NCBI RefSeq assembly: GCF_033807575.1 | Contig: NC_084729.1 | Coordinates: 620,001 to 684,000 of the forward strand | Reading direction: 5' to 3' | Length of the DNA stretch: 64,000 nucleotides | DNA from: Cydia pomonella | Lineage: Eukaryota > Arthropoda > Insecta > Lepidoptera > Tortricidae | Shown here: in pieces, positions 10,701 to 18,046 of the stretch | Layout of the letters: each line of letters opens with the position of its first letter | Position numbering within the stretch: the first letter of the stretch is position 1 | The notes under the pieces: generated by a model | What the model saw: only the letters and a program-made list of their open reading frames with translations | Database searches by the model: none | What the model was told of the DNA's origin: nothing | Position numbers and translations under genes: made by a program

Positions 10701-10821
10701 AGAACGCGCTCTATCAGAGTGCGCGGGCGACGTGCGCGCTGAAGTGCACGAGCGCGCGGCGTTCATAGGCTGGATGCAGCGCATGGGCATCCTCGATAAA
10801 AAGGGACATCTTGTCATGTGA
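1449..10821 (+). CDS. Secreted protein with two Kazal/follistatin-like domains (six-exon model)
   Basis: Joined exons 1449-1700, 3916-4087, 4256-4534, 5174-5330, 8998-9158 and 10694-10821 give 1149 bases, exactly 382 codons plus TGA, with phases 0,1,1,2,1 matching at every junction. Residues 1-18 are a hydrophobic signal peptide, so the product is probably extracellular. Residues 40-190 are charged and low in complexity. Kazal domain 1 has Cys at 189, 194, 202, 220, 227, 244 (C-x4-C-x7-C-x17-C-x6-C-x16-C). Domain 2 has Cys at 298, 302, 306, 314, 329, 336, 350 (C-x3-C-x3-C-x7-C-x14-C-x6-C-x13-C), including C-P-D-M-Y-A-P-V-C. Kazal domains usually inhibit serine proteases or act as follistatin-like binding modules. 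The residue at the usual P1 site is Asn in domain 1 and Asp in domain 2, which does not suggest a trypsin-type inhibitor. Specific orthologue not recognised. The exon-5/6 linkage is inferred from phase and cysteine count. Confidence 0.75.
1701..3915 (+). other. Intron 1 of the Kazal gene
   Basis: GT donor at 1701 and TTTTCAG acceptor ending at 3915. It holds a piece of the CCGTAAATTATTGCAGGTGA repeat near 2467-2560 and a foldback element at 2850-3246. The stretches 1750-2460 and 3250-3900 are AT-rich and I see no feature in them. Confidence 0.7.
2850..3246. repeat. Foldback repeat with long inverted arms (TAGGTGGCGCTACAATACCT family)
   Basis: The left side reads GGAATCTCCATGTACC... AGGTGGCGCTACAATACC, and the right side (3160-3230) is its complement, ending GGTACATGGAGAT. 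The middle carries AGCTGACAGCTGGACAC in reverse. Related copies lie at 30205-30826 and 34528-34772. Confidence 0.7.
3916..4087 (+). CDS. Kazal gene exon 2: linker region
   Basis: Acceptor TTTTCAG precedes 3916 and the donor GTATTT follows 4087. The reading frame carries on from exon 1 in phase 0 and exits in phase 1. It encodes residues 85-141, including VVFIPSGNSDSQSFRRAESA and a KDMMERVAVGDVINERYK segment. No cysteines; probably an unstructured or helical spacer between signal peptide and Kazal domain 1. Confidence 0.75.
4256..4534 (+). CDS. Kazal gene exon 3: first five cysteines of Kazal domain 1
   Basis: Acceptor TTTTCAG ends at 4255 and the donor GTAAGT starts at 4535; phase 1 in, phase 1 out. 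The first half (residues 143-185) is strongly charged (KHELDDEKIEQAVKEYKEVY), probably helical. Then come five Kazal cysteines: D-C-E-N-L-D-C, E-A-V-C-G, K-N-E-C, V-N-C. The pattern N-E-C-x6-C is typical of follistatin-type Kazal modules. The sixth cysteine is only supplied by exon 4. Confidence 0.8.
4535..5173 (-). repeat. Intron 3 with 3' end of an RTE-like non-LTR retrotransposon (about 4686-4975)
   Basis: On the minus strand 4970-4686 reads MLGMKLQDRIRNEICRRTKV, then RWMDDIREIAGHFWTRLAQE. This is the conserved C-terminal tail seen after the reverse transcriptase in RTE-type elements of insects. No reverse transcriptase core remains, so it is a dead, 5'-truncated fragment within intron 3. 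Confidence 0.7.
5174..5330 (+). CDS. Kazal gene exon 4: sixth cysteine of domain 1 and Gly/Ser/Arg-rich linker
   Basis: Acceptor ATTTCAG ends at 5173 and the donor GTAATT starts at 5331. In the phase set by exon 3 it reads RYRTVSIEQCDG, giving Kazal Cys6 at residue 244, then a linker with LQYQPRPLPQIQLSGGGQSS and RRSASRR. It leaves in phase 2, which fits both 7346 and 8998. The 3' two thirds has a diverged copy at 5550-5695, and another frame through the same bases is also open, so part of this exon could derive from a repeat. Confidence 0.7.
5550..5695 (+). pseudogene. Diverged tandem copy of exon 4 sequence
   Basis: From TGCGAT (5559) onwards this segment aligns with 5201-5330, including the shared block GGCTGCAGTACCAGCCCAGG and the ends AGACGG. 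It lacks a good acceptor and is about five bases shorter between the TAGGC and GGCTGCAG blocks, so its downstream frame differs. It reads C-D-R-L-G-N-H, then WLAAVPAQAF, DKWWRSEQRGDELLQDG. Either a decayed duplicate exon or both copies belong to an unrecognised repeat. Confidence 0.55.
5762..6020 (+). repeat. Interspersed repeat (GTACAGTCAGCGATAA family)
   Basis: Shares TTGACCCACTTCC, GATGATGGAGACAGGAGG and the end TACAGTCAGCGATAAAAGC with copies at 9700-9880, 20765-21062 and 44762-45035. No inverted ends or coding frame seen. Confidence 0.7.
6240..6815 (+). repeat. Diverged relative of the 730-base repeat found at 35948-36683
   Basis: Shares GGCGTGCG, AGCCGAAGCCAACACGTAGA, GTGTGCGCCGCTTTCTACCC and GCCAACTCGCGTCTTATGCA with that family, but with an unrelated middle and no TTA tail. 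The 110- and 78-residue open frames here do not recur intact in the other copies and are not called. Confidence 0.65.
6822..6952 (+). repeat. Right end of TATACACCGTGTTTTT-type MITE
   Basis: Reads TTATTATCTCCGAAATG, AATACCGGTGTGTTTGAGG, AAGCTCAGGGATGCACCC and ends ACGGTGTATA. It matches the right end of the full element at 10035-10506. Confidence 0.7.
7346..7520 (+). CDS. Alternative last exon of the Kazal gene (short isoform)
   Basis: Acceptor TTTTGTTTCAG ends at 7345. Using the phase-2 join from exon 4 (CG+A = Arg) it encodes 57 residues starting DFNEIKSIPARKTHNQRKFE and ending SRALGSRTGSQF, then TAA at 7518-7520. The segment is basic, lacks cysteine and resembles nothing I can name. Exons 1-4 plus this exon give 1035 bases, 344 codons plus stop, in frame. 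An AATAAA lies 48 bases after the stop. The product would carry only Kazal domain 1 with a basic tail. It could instead be a chance frame, but splice signal, phase, open length and poly(A) signal agree. Confidence 0.55.
7568..7573 (+). other. AATAAA poly(A) signal after alternative last exon
   Basis: AATAAA in the context ACACCAATAAAATTAAAATT, 48 bases past the stop codon at 7520, at a usual distance for a short 3' UTR. Confidence 0.45.
7733..7916. repeat. Palindromic MITE, copy 3 (CCCCTAGTG family)
   Basis: Complementary arms begin CCCCTAGTGTAAATTTATTC and end AATTTACACTAGGGG. More diverged in the left arm (GCGTTAGCGTTAAGAC) than the other copies. Confidence 0.8.
8043..8405. repeat. AACCGGTTT-rich stretch
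   Basis: The hexamer ACCGGT or its near forms recur about ten times, often inside AAACCGGTTT. A similar motif closes the ends of the hAT-type MITE at 58525-58728, so this may be a decayed relative. Clear ends were not found. Confidence 0.45.
8409..8634 (+). repeat. 225-base direct repeat, copy 1
   Basis: Reads GATTTTGCATACAAATAGAG, AATAAGGGCTTTTAACGGTA and so on to ATACAAATAGG. A second copy lies at 15369-15602 in the same orientation with about 90 percent or more matching bases by eye. Confidence 0.7.
8640..8985 (-). repeat. 3' end of a non-LTR retrotransposon beside the exon 5 acceptor
   Basis: Minus-strand translation of 8975-8845 gives KKILWNVPPLSIRQTQTKFT, FKRMLRKYLLDKC and then a stop, the usual C-terminal end of a Jockey/CR1-type ORF2. 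The GGCCGTTAATGCCCTAAGG and CTACCAGTCAACC words at 8639-8680 are the tail shared with 20330-20412, 40086-40200 and 52845-52945. Confidence 0.65.
8998..9158 (+). CDS. Kazal gene exon 5: first six cysteines of Kazal domain 2
   Basis: Acceptor TTCCTACCCAG ends at 8997 and fits the phase-2 exit of exon 4. It encodes AMTANAEGLPCDHFCPVRC, then P-D-M-Y-A-P-V-C-A and V-F-Q-N-H-C-S-L-D-L-Q-S-C. It ends at the donor GGTGAGT, phase 1. A second acceptor at 9008 would fit exon 3 directly (phase 1), allowing exon 4 skipping, but Kazal domain 1 would then lose its sixth cysteine. Confidence 0.8.
9159..9474 (+). repeat. Pyrimidine-rich low-complexity stretch
   Basis: About 300 bases of TCTTT/TCTCTATT-type sequence on the plus strand just inside intron 5. 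No gene seen. Confidence 0.7.
9475..9690 (+). repeat. tRNA-derived SINE, 5'-truncated
   Basis: Starts at CCTGGTAAGGG, so the A box and B box are missing. It keeps GTGATGAGCATGGATATTTG, the TATATATCGTTGTCTAAGTA core and the TTTATTTATTTATTT tail. Full copies are at 39331, 48380 and 53127. Confidence 0.8.
9700..9880 (+). repeat. GTACAGTCAGCGATAA-family repeat, partial
   Basis: Carries AGGTGACAATGCAATATTAT and GATGATGGGGACAGGAGG, ending AGTACAGTCAGCGATAATAC. Confidence 0.7.
10035..10506. repeat. MITE with TATACACCGTGTTTTT ends, full length
   Basis: Begins TATACACCGTGTTTTTATTG and ends AAAACACGGTGTATA, so its termini are inverted repeats; TA at both ends suits a Tc1/mariner-type target. The interior holds GTTGTAACACGGGCATTACA and AAGGCAAGTGTACACGCTCG. 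Copies at 16283-16711 (inverted) and 31320-32366 (interrupted). Confidence 0.75.
10555..10633 (+). repeat. Fragment of the AGGGTTCCGTA-family repeat
   Basis: GGACAGACAGACAGACGGAC followed by ATGGCGAAACTATAAG and AAACCCTAAAAA matches the right end of the element at 12074-12627. It lies just 60 bases before exon 6. Confidence 0.6.
10694..10821 (+). CDS. Kazal gene exon 6: last cysteine of domain 2 and C-terminus
   Basis: Acceptor TTTCATTTCAG ends at 10693. Phase 1 from exon 5 gives VWQERALSECAGDVRAEVHE, then RAAFIGWMQRMGILDKKGHL-VM and TGA. The cysteine here closes Kazal domain 2. The exon is GC-rich compared with its surroundings, as expected for constrained coding sequence. Confidence 0.8.
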
Positions 10822-11424
10822 AAAGAGGACGGACATCCATACAAACGTAGTCCCCATACTCTTCTCTGGATATTGACATTTTTCATTTTTTGTATTATTA
10901 TAAAAATTAGAAGCGAAAAACCGATTTCATACAAATTTTTAAATGCTCCTAACTCATACAAACGAATCATGCTGTCCCTTTCTAATGTATGGCACTATAC
11001 CTTTCGGCCATTTAGAGGTGTCAAAACTCAAGTTATTATCTTATCTGTGGTCATGCACGCATAGGCGAGACTTCAAGTTGTGCTAACCGCAATAATTGCG
11101 AGACGAATTGAGAGAAATATGGAAAAAATAACACGTTCTTATTTCTTGTACCGCCCGTGGCACACGCAATGTTTTCCACATTTGTGGGGAAGAAACTTAA
11201 TTTAAGCTCACTAATTAACATCCTTCCACCATCTTGCCATTTTTGACAGGAAGGCACAGATCCATCCGGCATCCGGCTTTTTTTTTGTTTTAAACGGCTA
11301 TTAAATTAATCAAATTTAATATATATAACACAAAATTGAATAGTTTATGAACGTAAAGTATTTTAAAAGTAAAAGTCATTTTAACTTATAAAAGCGTTAT
11401 TAAGTATTTTTGTTGCAAAATAAA
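10822..11424 (+). other. Probable 3' UTR of the long Kazal transcript
   Basis: After the stop, the first 100 bases contain a repeat word (ACGTAGTCCCCAT, TCTGGATATTGACATTTTTC) also seen near 46670-46710. The first clear AATAAA is at 11419-11424. No other gene seen. Confidence 0.4.
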
Positions 11425-12010
11425 TGTCTAGCAAACATTCCTTTATCGTATAAAACGTGTAAATTCTGAGTCAAATTGGTAGCACGATTTTTTATTAGGT
11501 ATTACATCTCTTCTACATTAAAAAAAAAAACTCTACCTAAGTACTTACTTTCAGCCCTAATGCACTAGTCTCCTAAGCCTGAGCTAGACTAGACTTAAAA
11601 GCCTCTAAAAGCACTGTCAATCCAGAATTAACGGGTGTCCTAGAGCAATTCAGACGTTAAAAACATGCTTTTGATTTGATATAACATAATTATTAAGTAT
11701 TGAAATTAAGTAGCACTTAAAAAATACTAGAGTCGGACTCTGCAATGGCGAAGTATTGAATGTCATTTTTTTTTTAAATAAGTCGTTTATAACGACACGT
11801 CCGCACTTTGCTCTGATCAAATCAATGCAAAGTTAGCCTAGACGGACTCTAAAACGGGACGCTATTACTAAGACTCCACCGTCCGTCTGTCTGTCATCCC
11901 ACGTCCACACATACGGCAGGTGTATGCTTCCCCAGGTGGGGGGGTGGGGGGGTGGAGGCGTCGTGGCGCCTCATGCGTTTCTTTTTCAAAGAGGTAAACC
12001 AGGCATCGTC
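11425..12010. other. Stretch without recognised gene
   Basis: AT-rich intergenic sequence with a poly-G/GT patch at 11935-11960. I see no exon or repeat that I can name. Confidence 0.5.
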
Positions 12011-12780
12011 GTGCAGGGCGAATATATAGTTCATACTCAGCAACTTTTACTATGGGAGCAACCCCAAAAACACAAAAAAAGTGGCCAAGTGCGAGTCGGA
12101 CTCGCTCATGAAGGGTTCCGTACCATTTATGACGTATTAAAAAAACTACTTACTAGATCTCATTCAAACCAATTTTCGGTGGAAGTTTGCATGGTAATGT
12201 ATATCATATATTTTTTTTAGATTTTTCATTCTGTTATTTTAGAAGTTACGGGGGGGGGGACACATTTTACCACTTTGGAAGTGTCTCTCTCGCAAACTAT
12301 TCAGTTTAGAAAAAAATGATATTAGAAACCTCAATATCATTTTTAAAGACCTATCCATAGATATCCCACACGTATGGGTTTGATGAAAAAAGATTTTTTG
12401 AGTTTCAGTCCTAAGTATGGGGAACCCCCAAAATTTATTGTTTTTTTTTCTATTTTTGTGTAAAAATCCTAATGCGGTTCATAGAATACATCTACTTACC
12501 AAGTTTGAACAGTATAGCTCTTATAGTTTCGGAAAAAAGTGGCGGTGACATAATCGGACAGACAGACGGACATGACGAATCTATAAGGGTTCCGTTTTTT
12601 GCCATTAGGCTACGGAACCCTAAAAATGACTATTTCATACATTTTAACTCTCTGAGACTTTCTATGGGAAGATTTTTCTTTCGCTATTTCAGGGTTGCTC
12701 CCATAGTAAAAGTTGCTCAGTATGACCTGTATATTCACCCCGTAAATTATTGCAGGTGACTAAATAAACACCCTTTATAA
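12011..12780. repeat. MITE (CCGTAAATTATTGCAGGTGA family) split by another repeat
   Basis: Left half 12011-12073 reads GCGAATATATAGTTCATACT and AGCAACTTTTACTATGGGAG. The right half 12628-12780 completes it with CATAGTAAAAGTTGCTCAGT and ACCCCGTAAATTATTGCAGG. The two halves are inverted relative to each other, as in the intact copies at 38610-38883 and 60718-61078. Confidence 0.7.
12074..12627 (+). repeat. AGGGTTCCGTA-family repeat, full-length copy, nested
   Basis: Begins GTGGCCAAGTGCGAGTCGGA then CTCGC and GAAGGGTTCCGTACC; ends GGCTACGGAACCCTAAAAA. The interior matches 222-723. It sits inside the MITE above and therefore inserted later. Confidence 0.8.
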
Positions 12781-12929
12781 CAGGTAGTTGGACAATACAG
12801 GATGAGACCAAAGTCATCCAAAAGGCGAAACTCAAAAAAGCCGCTAACGAGAATATTCAGGGCGATGAATATTCCGCCTCCATTATCTTATTTAGGGAGC
12901 GATTCTACAATCGAGCGATAATAGCGAGC

Positions 12930-13331
12930 GAGAAATGCTGCCCTTTTTTTTTTTTTGACGGAGTGGGAATGCACGGTGTGTGGGACTCGCCACTCCTTTC
13001 CCCTCTCCTGGGAAGAGGGGGGGGAGAATTTAGCCCTACCCACTAAACCCACTCCGGCGTTTCACCCTCTTTGCCGTTCATGAGGGCGCACTGGGATCGA
13101 TGATGACATTCACCACTGCGCCCTCCGGCAGCCCCGGCTTAACGCCAGGGCACCCTCACAATGGAGGGGGGGATCAGAAACGCGTGATCCCCCGCCTCCC
13201 GACGACGTCTATGCAATGCGGGTCCAGTCCAGCCCGCTGACCCTAAGGCTCGAGGCGAGCATGCGCTCTCTGCCTTTGGCCCTGCCGCCTGCGACGGAGA
13301 GGAATCGCGTCAGCAAGAGAAATGCTGCCCT
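12930..13331 (-). mobile_element. Poly(A)-tailed LINE-type insertion with 15-base target duplication
   Basis: The duplication GAGAAATGCTGCCCT lies at 12930-12944 and again at 13317-13331. Between them 372 GC-rich bases start with a run of T, so the insert is a minus-strand retroposed copy with a poly(A) tail. Its content resembles the 3' UTR of R1-like non-LTR elements (minus strand GTGGGTTTAGTGGGTAGG). No reverse transcriptase remains. Confidence 0.75.
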
Positions 13332-13554
13332 AGGACAGCTCTATAGGTAACTTTTTACCTAAATCATCTTTTTTTTAATTAATAACTGATCGGCGATTGG
13401 CTCTAGTCACACCTGATGGAAAGTGAAGACGGGGCCTAAGATGGAGCTCACCGGTTCAGTAGTAGCCTATTCACTCTTGCTTTCAAGAGACCGAGGTCAT
13501 ATTTATCAGGGAATATCTTCACTTAAATCGACATTACCTAAATCCCCTCGGATT

Positions 13555-13715
13555 ATTCCCCACCTATAAAGGTGGGAATTTTTTTCCCACCACTGATTTG
13601 GTGGTCACTACTGGGATTTTTTTTCCAGTAGTTACCACTGGTAAAAGGTGGGATTTTATTTCCCAGTAGTTACCACTGGTAACAACTTGGTGGTAACTAG
13701 TGGGAACCCATCCCC
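13555..13715. repeat. Cluster of short hairpins built from GGTGGGA / TCCCACC and CCAGTAGTTACCACTGGT
   Basis: Several stem-loops in succession: GGTGGGAATTTTTTTCCCACC (13572), ACTGGGATTTTTTTTCCAGT (13612), and two copies of CCAGTAGTTACCACTGGTAA (13634, 13661). Loops are mostly T-runs. Not matched elsewhere in the window. Confidence 0.6.
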
Positions 13716-13967
13716 TCTGGCATGTGTGTTACAATGTACAAAAATGCATTATAGTTATTTGTTTTACAAGGGGGCAAAGTTGTTATTGAATTTCTCGTGC
13801 TAATATTGAAACCTGGGAAAGTGAAATGTTCTAAAATTGAATCGTTAATGTTGCAAGGGTTTCAAGGCACGAGGGTTAAACAAACTTTGCTAGGGAGTCA
13901 AACGCAACATTTTTTAGCACACTAACGCGAAAAAATAAATTAAATACCAAGTTTATTTTTTAAGTAA

Positions 13968-14130
13968 GTAAGTAAATATTCTTTATTGCACCAACGATTA
14001 TACATTTTACATACATGTAAAACTACAAATGAGTTTTAAAGGAAAATAAAACCAGGTAACAACAGGCGGTCTTATCGCTAAAAAGCGATCTCTTCCCTCC
14101 TTCAAAATAATTATTTAAGTGTAAATTTTA
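13968..14130 (-). repeat. 3' tail of a non-LTR element (TTATTGCACCAAC, CAGGCGGTCTTATCGC)
   Basis: Reads AGTAAGTAAATATTCTTTAT then AACAGGCGGTCTTATCGCTA and AAGCGATCTCTTCC. The same words occur at 16082-16215, 46834-46945 and 55799-55930. Confidence 0.65.
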
Positions 14131-14302
14131 ACAGCCAACACGAGGCAAGAAATATTAAAGATCTGGTTTTTACATCACTTGTAAAATTCTCATGCAAGTT
14201 TCCACTTACAAACTTCCCGTTCAGATTAGGATTATTACTCAATGTTCTTAACTGTTGACGACTGTTTCATTTAACATTTACATCAATTAAAAATACATAT
14301 AC

Positions 14303-15010
14303 AGTCAACTCTCGTTAATTCAAACCAGAGATAATTCAAACCTCCCTAGAATCACGAATTCCCTAGGCCCTAGAATATCTCTTGATATTTCGAAAAAAAT
14401 CGACACAATTTTAAGCATTTGGTAATTCGAAAAAAAACATCGCTACATAACAAAACGACGCGTCAATTCGAACTCACAGGCATCAAACACGCCCACATTT
14501 TGAGACAATTTCAAACTTCTATCATCGTTGCACATTATCTATGTGTATGTATGATTCAAAGATTCAAAAAAATTATTTGCACAGGCTGCACGCATATACA
14601 TGCAGATCATATAGGTACCAAAAATAAACAACGTTCCAGTGTATACATTTCAGTCTGCGTGCAGAAATGCAAACATTACAGAGGATTCTAACACATCAAA
14701 TTATAAAGCATTACAAACACATGAATAAAGAATAATAGGTATAATAATTTGTAATAATGCCAATGAAAAATAATTTTATATAAAAAATTTAAAAAATCTA
14801 ATTGCATGCTTTCCAATAATCCTTAATACTATAAAAGCATCTGTTCTATGTACCTCTTACCTTTTGATATTTAAAAAAAATGTGCAGATCATAAATAATA
14901 ATCGATGATTACTCTACTTAGAAATTTCATTTTTTTTTCTCAAAAATTTCGAATAATTTGATATTTCAAACTCTCGATAATTAGTAATGTTTTAAAACTC
15001 CTTCGAGTTT
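14303..15010. repeat. Possible pogo/Tigger-like remnant
   Basis: Starts CAGTCAACTCTCGTTAATTC, the kind of terminus seen in pogo-type MITEs, with repeated CTCGATAATT/ATTCGAA words to about 15000. The other terminus is not a clean inverted copy, and no transposase is visible. Confidence 0.35.
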
Positions 15011-15019
15011 CGCCCGATT

Positions 15020-15240
15020 CGAGGAATGAAATACTATAACGATAAGTGCTGGTTTAGATAAGTTCTCATTTAGATATCGTTTGTATGTCGTATAATTGAC
15101 AGAAGCAGCTCGGTTCGGGCAACCAATGTCACTTTGACGTTAGAAATATCGCAGATAAATCTTATTGGGATCACAGCGGAATCGAAATAAACGTGAACTT
15201 TGTCATATCTTAATCATTCTTCGAATCGTGCCGTCTGTTC
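15020..15240 (+). repeat. Repeat with TTTAGATATCGTTTGTATGT core, copy 1
   Basis: Matches 43735-43985 over about 200 bases, including CTCATTTAGATATCGTTTG, CAACCAATGTCACTTTGACG and TTATTGGGATCACAGCGG. Confidence 0.7.
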
Positions 15241-15368
15241 CCACAACAAAATGTCTATCACTGATAAAATGTCTACCGCCACCAGAATCAACCCCACTCC
15301 CCTAATGTCAACTTTGTCTTAATTTCTATGTAAAACATCCCACTGATAACAATGCCAAGTTTTTACGC

Positions 15369-15602
15369 GATTTTGCATACAAATGGAGGAATTAGAAAAA
15401 ATAAGGGCTTTTAACGGTAAGGAGCTTTTGAATAAGCTTTTGTGGGATGTTAAAAGTTGACTAAAGTTTTTTTTAATAAGTTTTCAAAGTTATTCTTGAA
15501 TATTTCAAAGAGTTCTAATTTTTTATAATGAATTTAATTTCAGCTTCAGAGTGAAGCATACAAATAGCCATTTAAATATATATACATAAAGAAATACAAA
15601 TA
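15369..15602 (+). repeat. 225-base direct repeat, copy 2
   Basis: Same sequence as 8409-8634, from GATTTTGCATACAAATGGAG to ATACAAATAGG, in the same orientation 7 kb away. Confidence 0.7.
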
Positions 15603-16081
15603 GGTTCGATTTTATACATATACTATTTTCAGACAAAAGTATTTTACATATGATACAATATTTTTTTCACTGGTAAAGGTCCTCTTGATTGTTCTGAAAC
15701 GAATGAGAAAGTTGCATTTTATACACATGTGGGGCAAAGTGATCAGCTGCAAACTTTGAGTGGTTTCCTTATGTTAGCTGGTAGAATTTAAAAATTTTTT
15801 ATTACGCTGATTTGGATTCAATTTCGTTTGTTTTTTTTTTGGTATTTCGTAGTTAGTAGTTTCCTAGCGTTGATTGGGTGAAAAAATGTGTGTTTCACTC
15901 GGAGACAATGTTTGTTCAACCCTTGTGCCTTAAAACCATGGTAACGCTCCAGATTCCACTTCTCGAATCACTCGCTCCGCTCTAACCGCCGGACTATCTC
16001 CGCCGTGTCCATATATTACGCCTTATTTTGTTTATTGGTACATACAGTGTATGATTAATAGCAAATAAAATCTATCTATCT
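15603..16081. other. Stretch without recognised gene
   Basis: AT-rich. The end (16000-16081) has GCAAATAAAATCTATCTATC, the tail of a retroposon. Nothing else seen. Confidence 0.45.
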
Positions 16082-16215
16082 ATACAATACAATACAATAC
16101 AAATTCTCTTTATTGCACAACCTCTGAAAAAAATGTACATGGAAACACATAAAAAACATGAAGATAGAGGTAAACAACAGGCGGCTTTATCGCTACAGAG
16201 CACTATCTATCTACA
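16082..16215 (-). repeat. 3' tail of a non-LTR element
   Basis: ACAATACAATACAAATTCTC, TTTATTGCACAACC, then ACAACAGGCGGCTTTATCGC. Minus-strand orientation. Confidence 0.65.
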
Positions 16216-16282
16216 TATTATAAAAAAATGTACAGCATTTCAGTGAAAACTCAGGCACTAATTAAATTAATTGATAAAAAAG

Positions 16283-16711
16283 TATACACCGTTTTTTTTT
16301 TTTTCTTTTATTTCAAGGGTGCATTCCTGAGCTTAAATGAAGTAACTTTCTCAATGACACCGGTATTCTAATTAACTCCATTTGGGAGTTAATTAGAATA
16401 CCGGTACGACCGTGTACACTTGGGCCTGTTTACATATTGATTATAGTATTTATAGTGTTTAGTACGAGTACATTTGGTACTAAACATAAGTACTATCTCG
16501 GACGATGGATGTTCAAAATGTCATTGACTTGTGATAGTTTTCAATTGTTTGGTTGAGTTAAATGTAATGCCCGTGTTACAATAACGCTATATGCAACATT
16601 TAATTACTTTTTATAAAATGAAAAATATTTTTTTTTTAAATTAACTATGCCATGTAGCTTTAAACATACTTACGCCGAAGTTAACGGAATTCAATAAAAA
16701 CACGGTGTATA
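16283..16711. repeat. MITE with TATACACCGTGTTTTT ends, inverted copy
   Basis: Begins TATACACCGTTTTTTTTTTT, contains CAAGGGTGCATTCCTGAGCT and GTAATGCCCGTGTTACAATA, and ends AAAAACACGGTGTATA. Opposite in orientation to 10035-10506. Confidence 0.75.
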
Positions 16712-17431
16712 CAAGAAATAAAAGATACATAATAATGTTTTTGTTTAAATTTAGATATTTTTTCATTATCATTTTGTAAATACAGTAGCATCTGCGAAGT
16801 TCAATCTTTTCTCTATAAATATTGTATGTTTTCTTCTAAGTACCTAGTAACTATATATTATTTGCACGCATAACAACTATAGCGATACATATATTTTTAA
16901 TTGATTTTCTATACCATTTTAAATTCTGTACTATGTCATGCATTTATTAATTACCTACCGATGTTTTGAAGTCCCTGTACGCGTGACAGACAAGAAGATG
17001 CCTAACACCTTCCCTGTTTCGATCTGTAATTTACTATGTATTCTTTTATTTTCAATGCAACTAAAGGTCTGTTTGTTATCACTTAAGCTTATATATATTA
17101 TTATGTGACAGTTTGTTTCAAAATAAATTAAAAAAAAATGACAAATGACATCTATGATAAGATTTTCATGGGAAAAGTATCGATAGTAAGTTTATCGATA
17201 CTGGAACTCCCTATCTGTCATTAAGTTTGCCTCTTAGAATCCCATGTCTGGTAATAATGTAATCCATCGCGTTGGTATGACGGATGCGAAAATACGCACG
17301 TAGTTAAACAGCCAAGTTGCTGATAAATGCGCGTCGACGTGCCAACGTCTTTGTTCTACGGTACACTTTTCACTGGCGATACACACAGCTGTATAGAATA
17401 CCTAATAATATTTCAAGAGGTGTAAATGTTT
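16712..17431. other. Stretch without recognised gene
   Basis: AT-rich, with no exon that I can support. Contains the short inverted pair AGTATCGATAGT / TTATCGATACT near 17175-17205. Confidence 0.45.
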
Positions 17432-17779
17432 TATACTACGTCAGTGGCAAACAAGCATACGACCCGCCTGATGGTAAGCAGTCTCCGTAGCCTATGTACG
17501 CCTGCAACTCCAGAGGAGTTACATGCGCGTTGCCGACCCTAAACCCGCCTCGTTGAGCTCTGGCAACCTTACTCACCGGCAGGAACACAACACTATGAGT
17601 AGGGTCTTAGTGTTATTTGGCTGCTGTTTTCTGTAAGGTGGAGGTACTTCCCCAGTTGGGCTCTGCTCTAGATCTGGAATGACATCCACTGGCTGTGCCC
17701 TACCACACAAAGCGAGATGACATTCACAATGCCCATACCTCTCTTTTGGACGTAGTTTAAGGACGTACCCGGGTCCAAA
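17432..17779 (+). repeat. GTGGCAAACAAGCATACG-family repeat, near full length
   Basis: Runs from TATACTACGTCAGTGGCAAA through CCTGATGGTAAGCAGTCTCC and TGTTATTTGGCTGCTGTTTT to GGACGTACCCGGGTCC. Other copies: 27541/28869, 29711, 38026, 48893 (minus), 53795 (minus), 55257 (minus), 58826 and 63567. Confidence 0.8.
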
Positions 17780-18046
17780 AAGGTAGTATGTAGTATAAAG
17801 GAAAAGAAGCGGGCATTTGGGGTTCTCAAAGATCGACAACGCTTAAGAGGCTCCTGTAATTTTGCTTGTCCATGGGCGACGATGACCGCTTCCCACCAGG
17901 TGGCTCGTCTGCTCCTTTGCTGACTATCACAGAAAAAAAGAAAACACAAGATATGGCGTGGCGCGTGAAAATTTGCAACGGAAGATATTAATCGCGCGGT
18001 TTTTGTTTTTACCTAATGTCTCAATGGCACGTATTAAACTGTACCC

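Noticed and set aside
13555..13715. CRISPR-like spaced repeats
   Set aside because: Units are adjacent palindromes with irregular spacing and no unique spacers, in an insect genome.
14419..14691. 90-residue plus-strand frame in the pogo-like region
   Set aside because: No transposase motif; composition like the surrounding AT-rich DNA.
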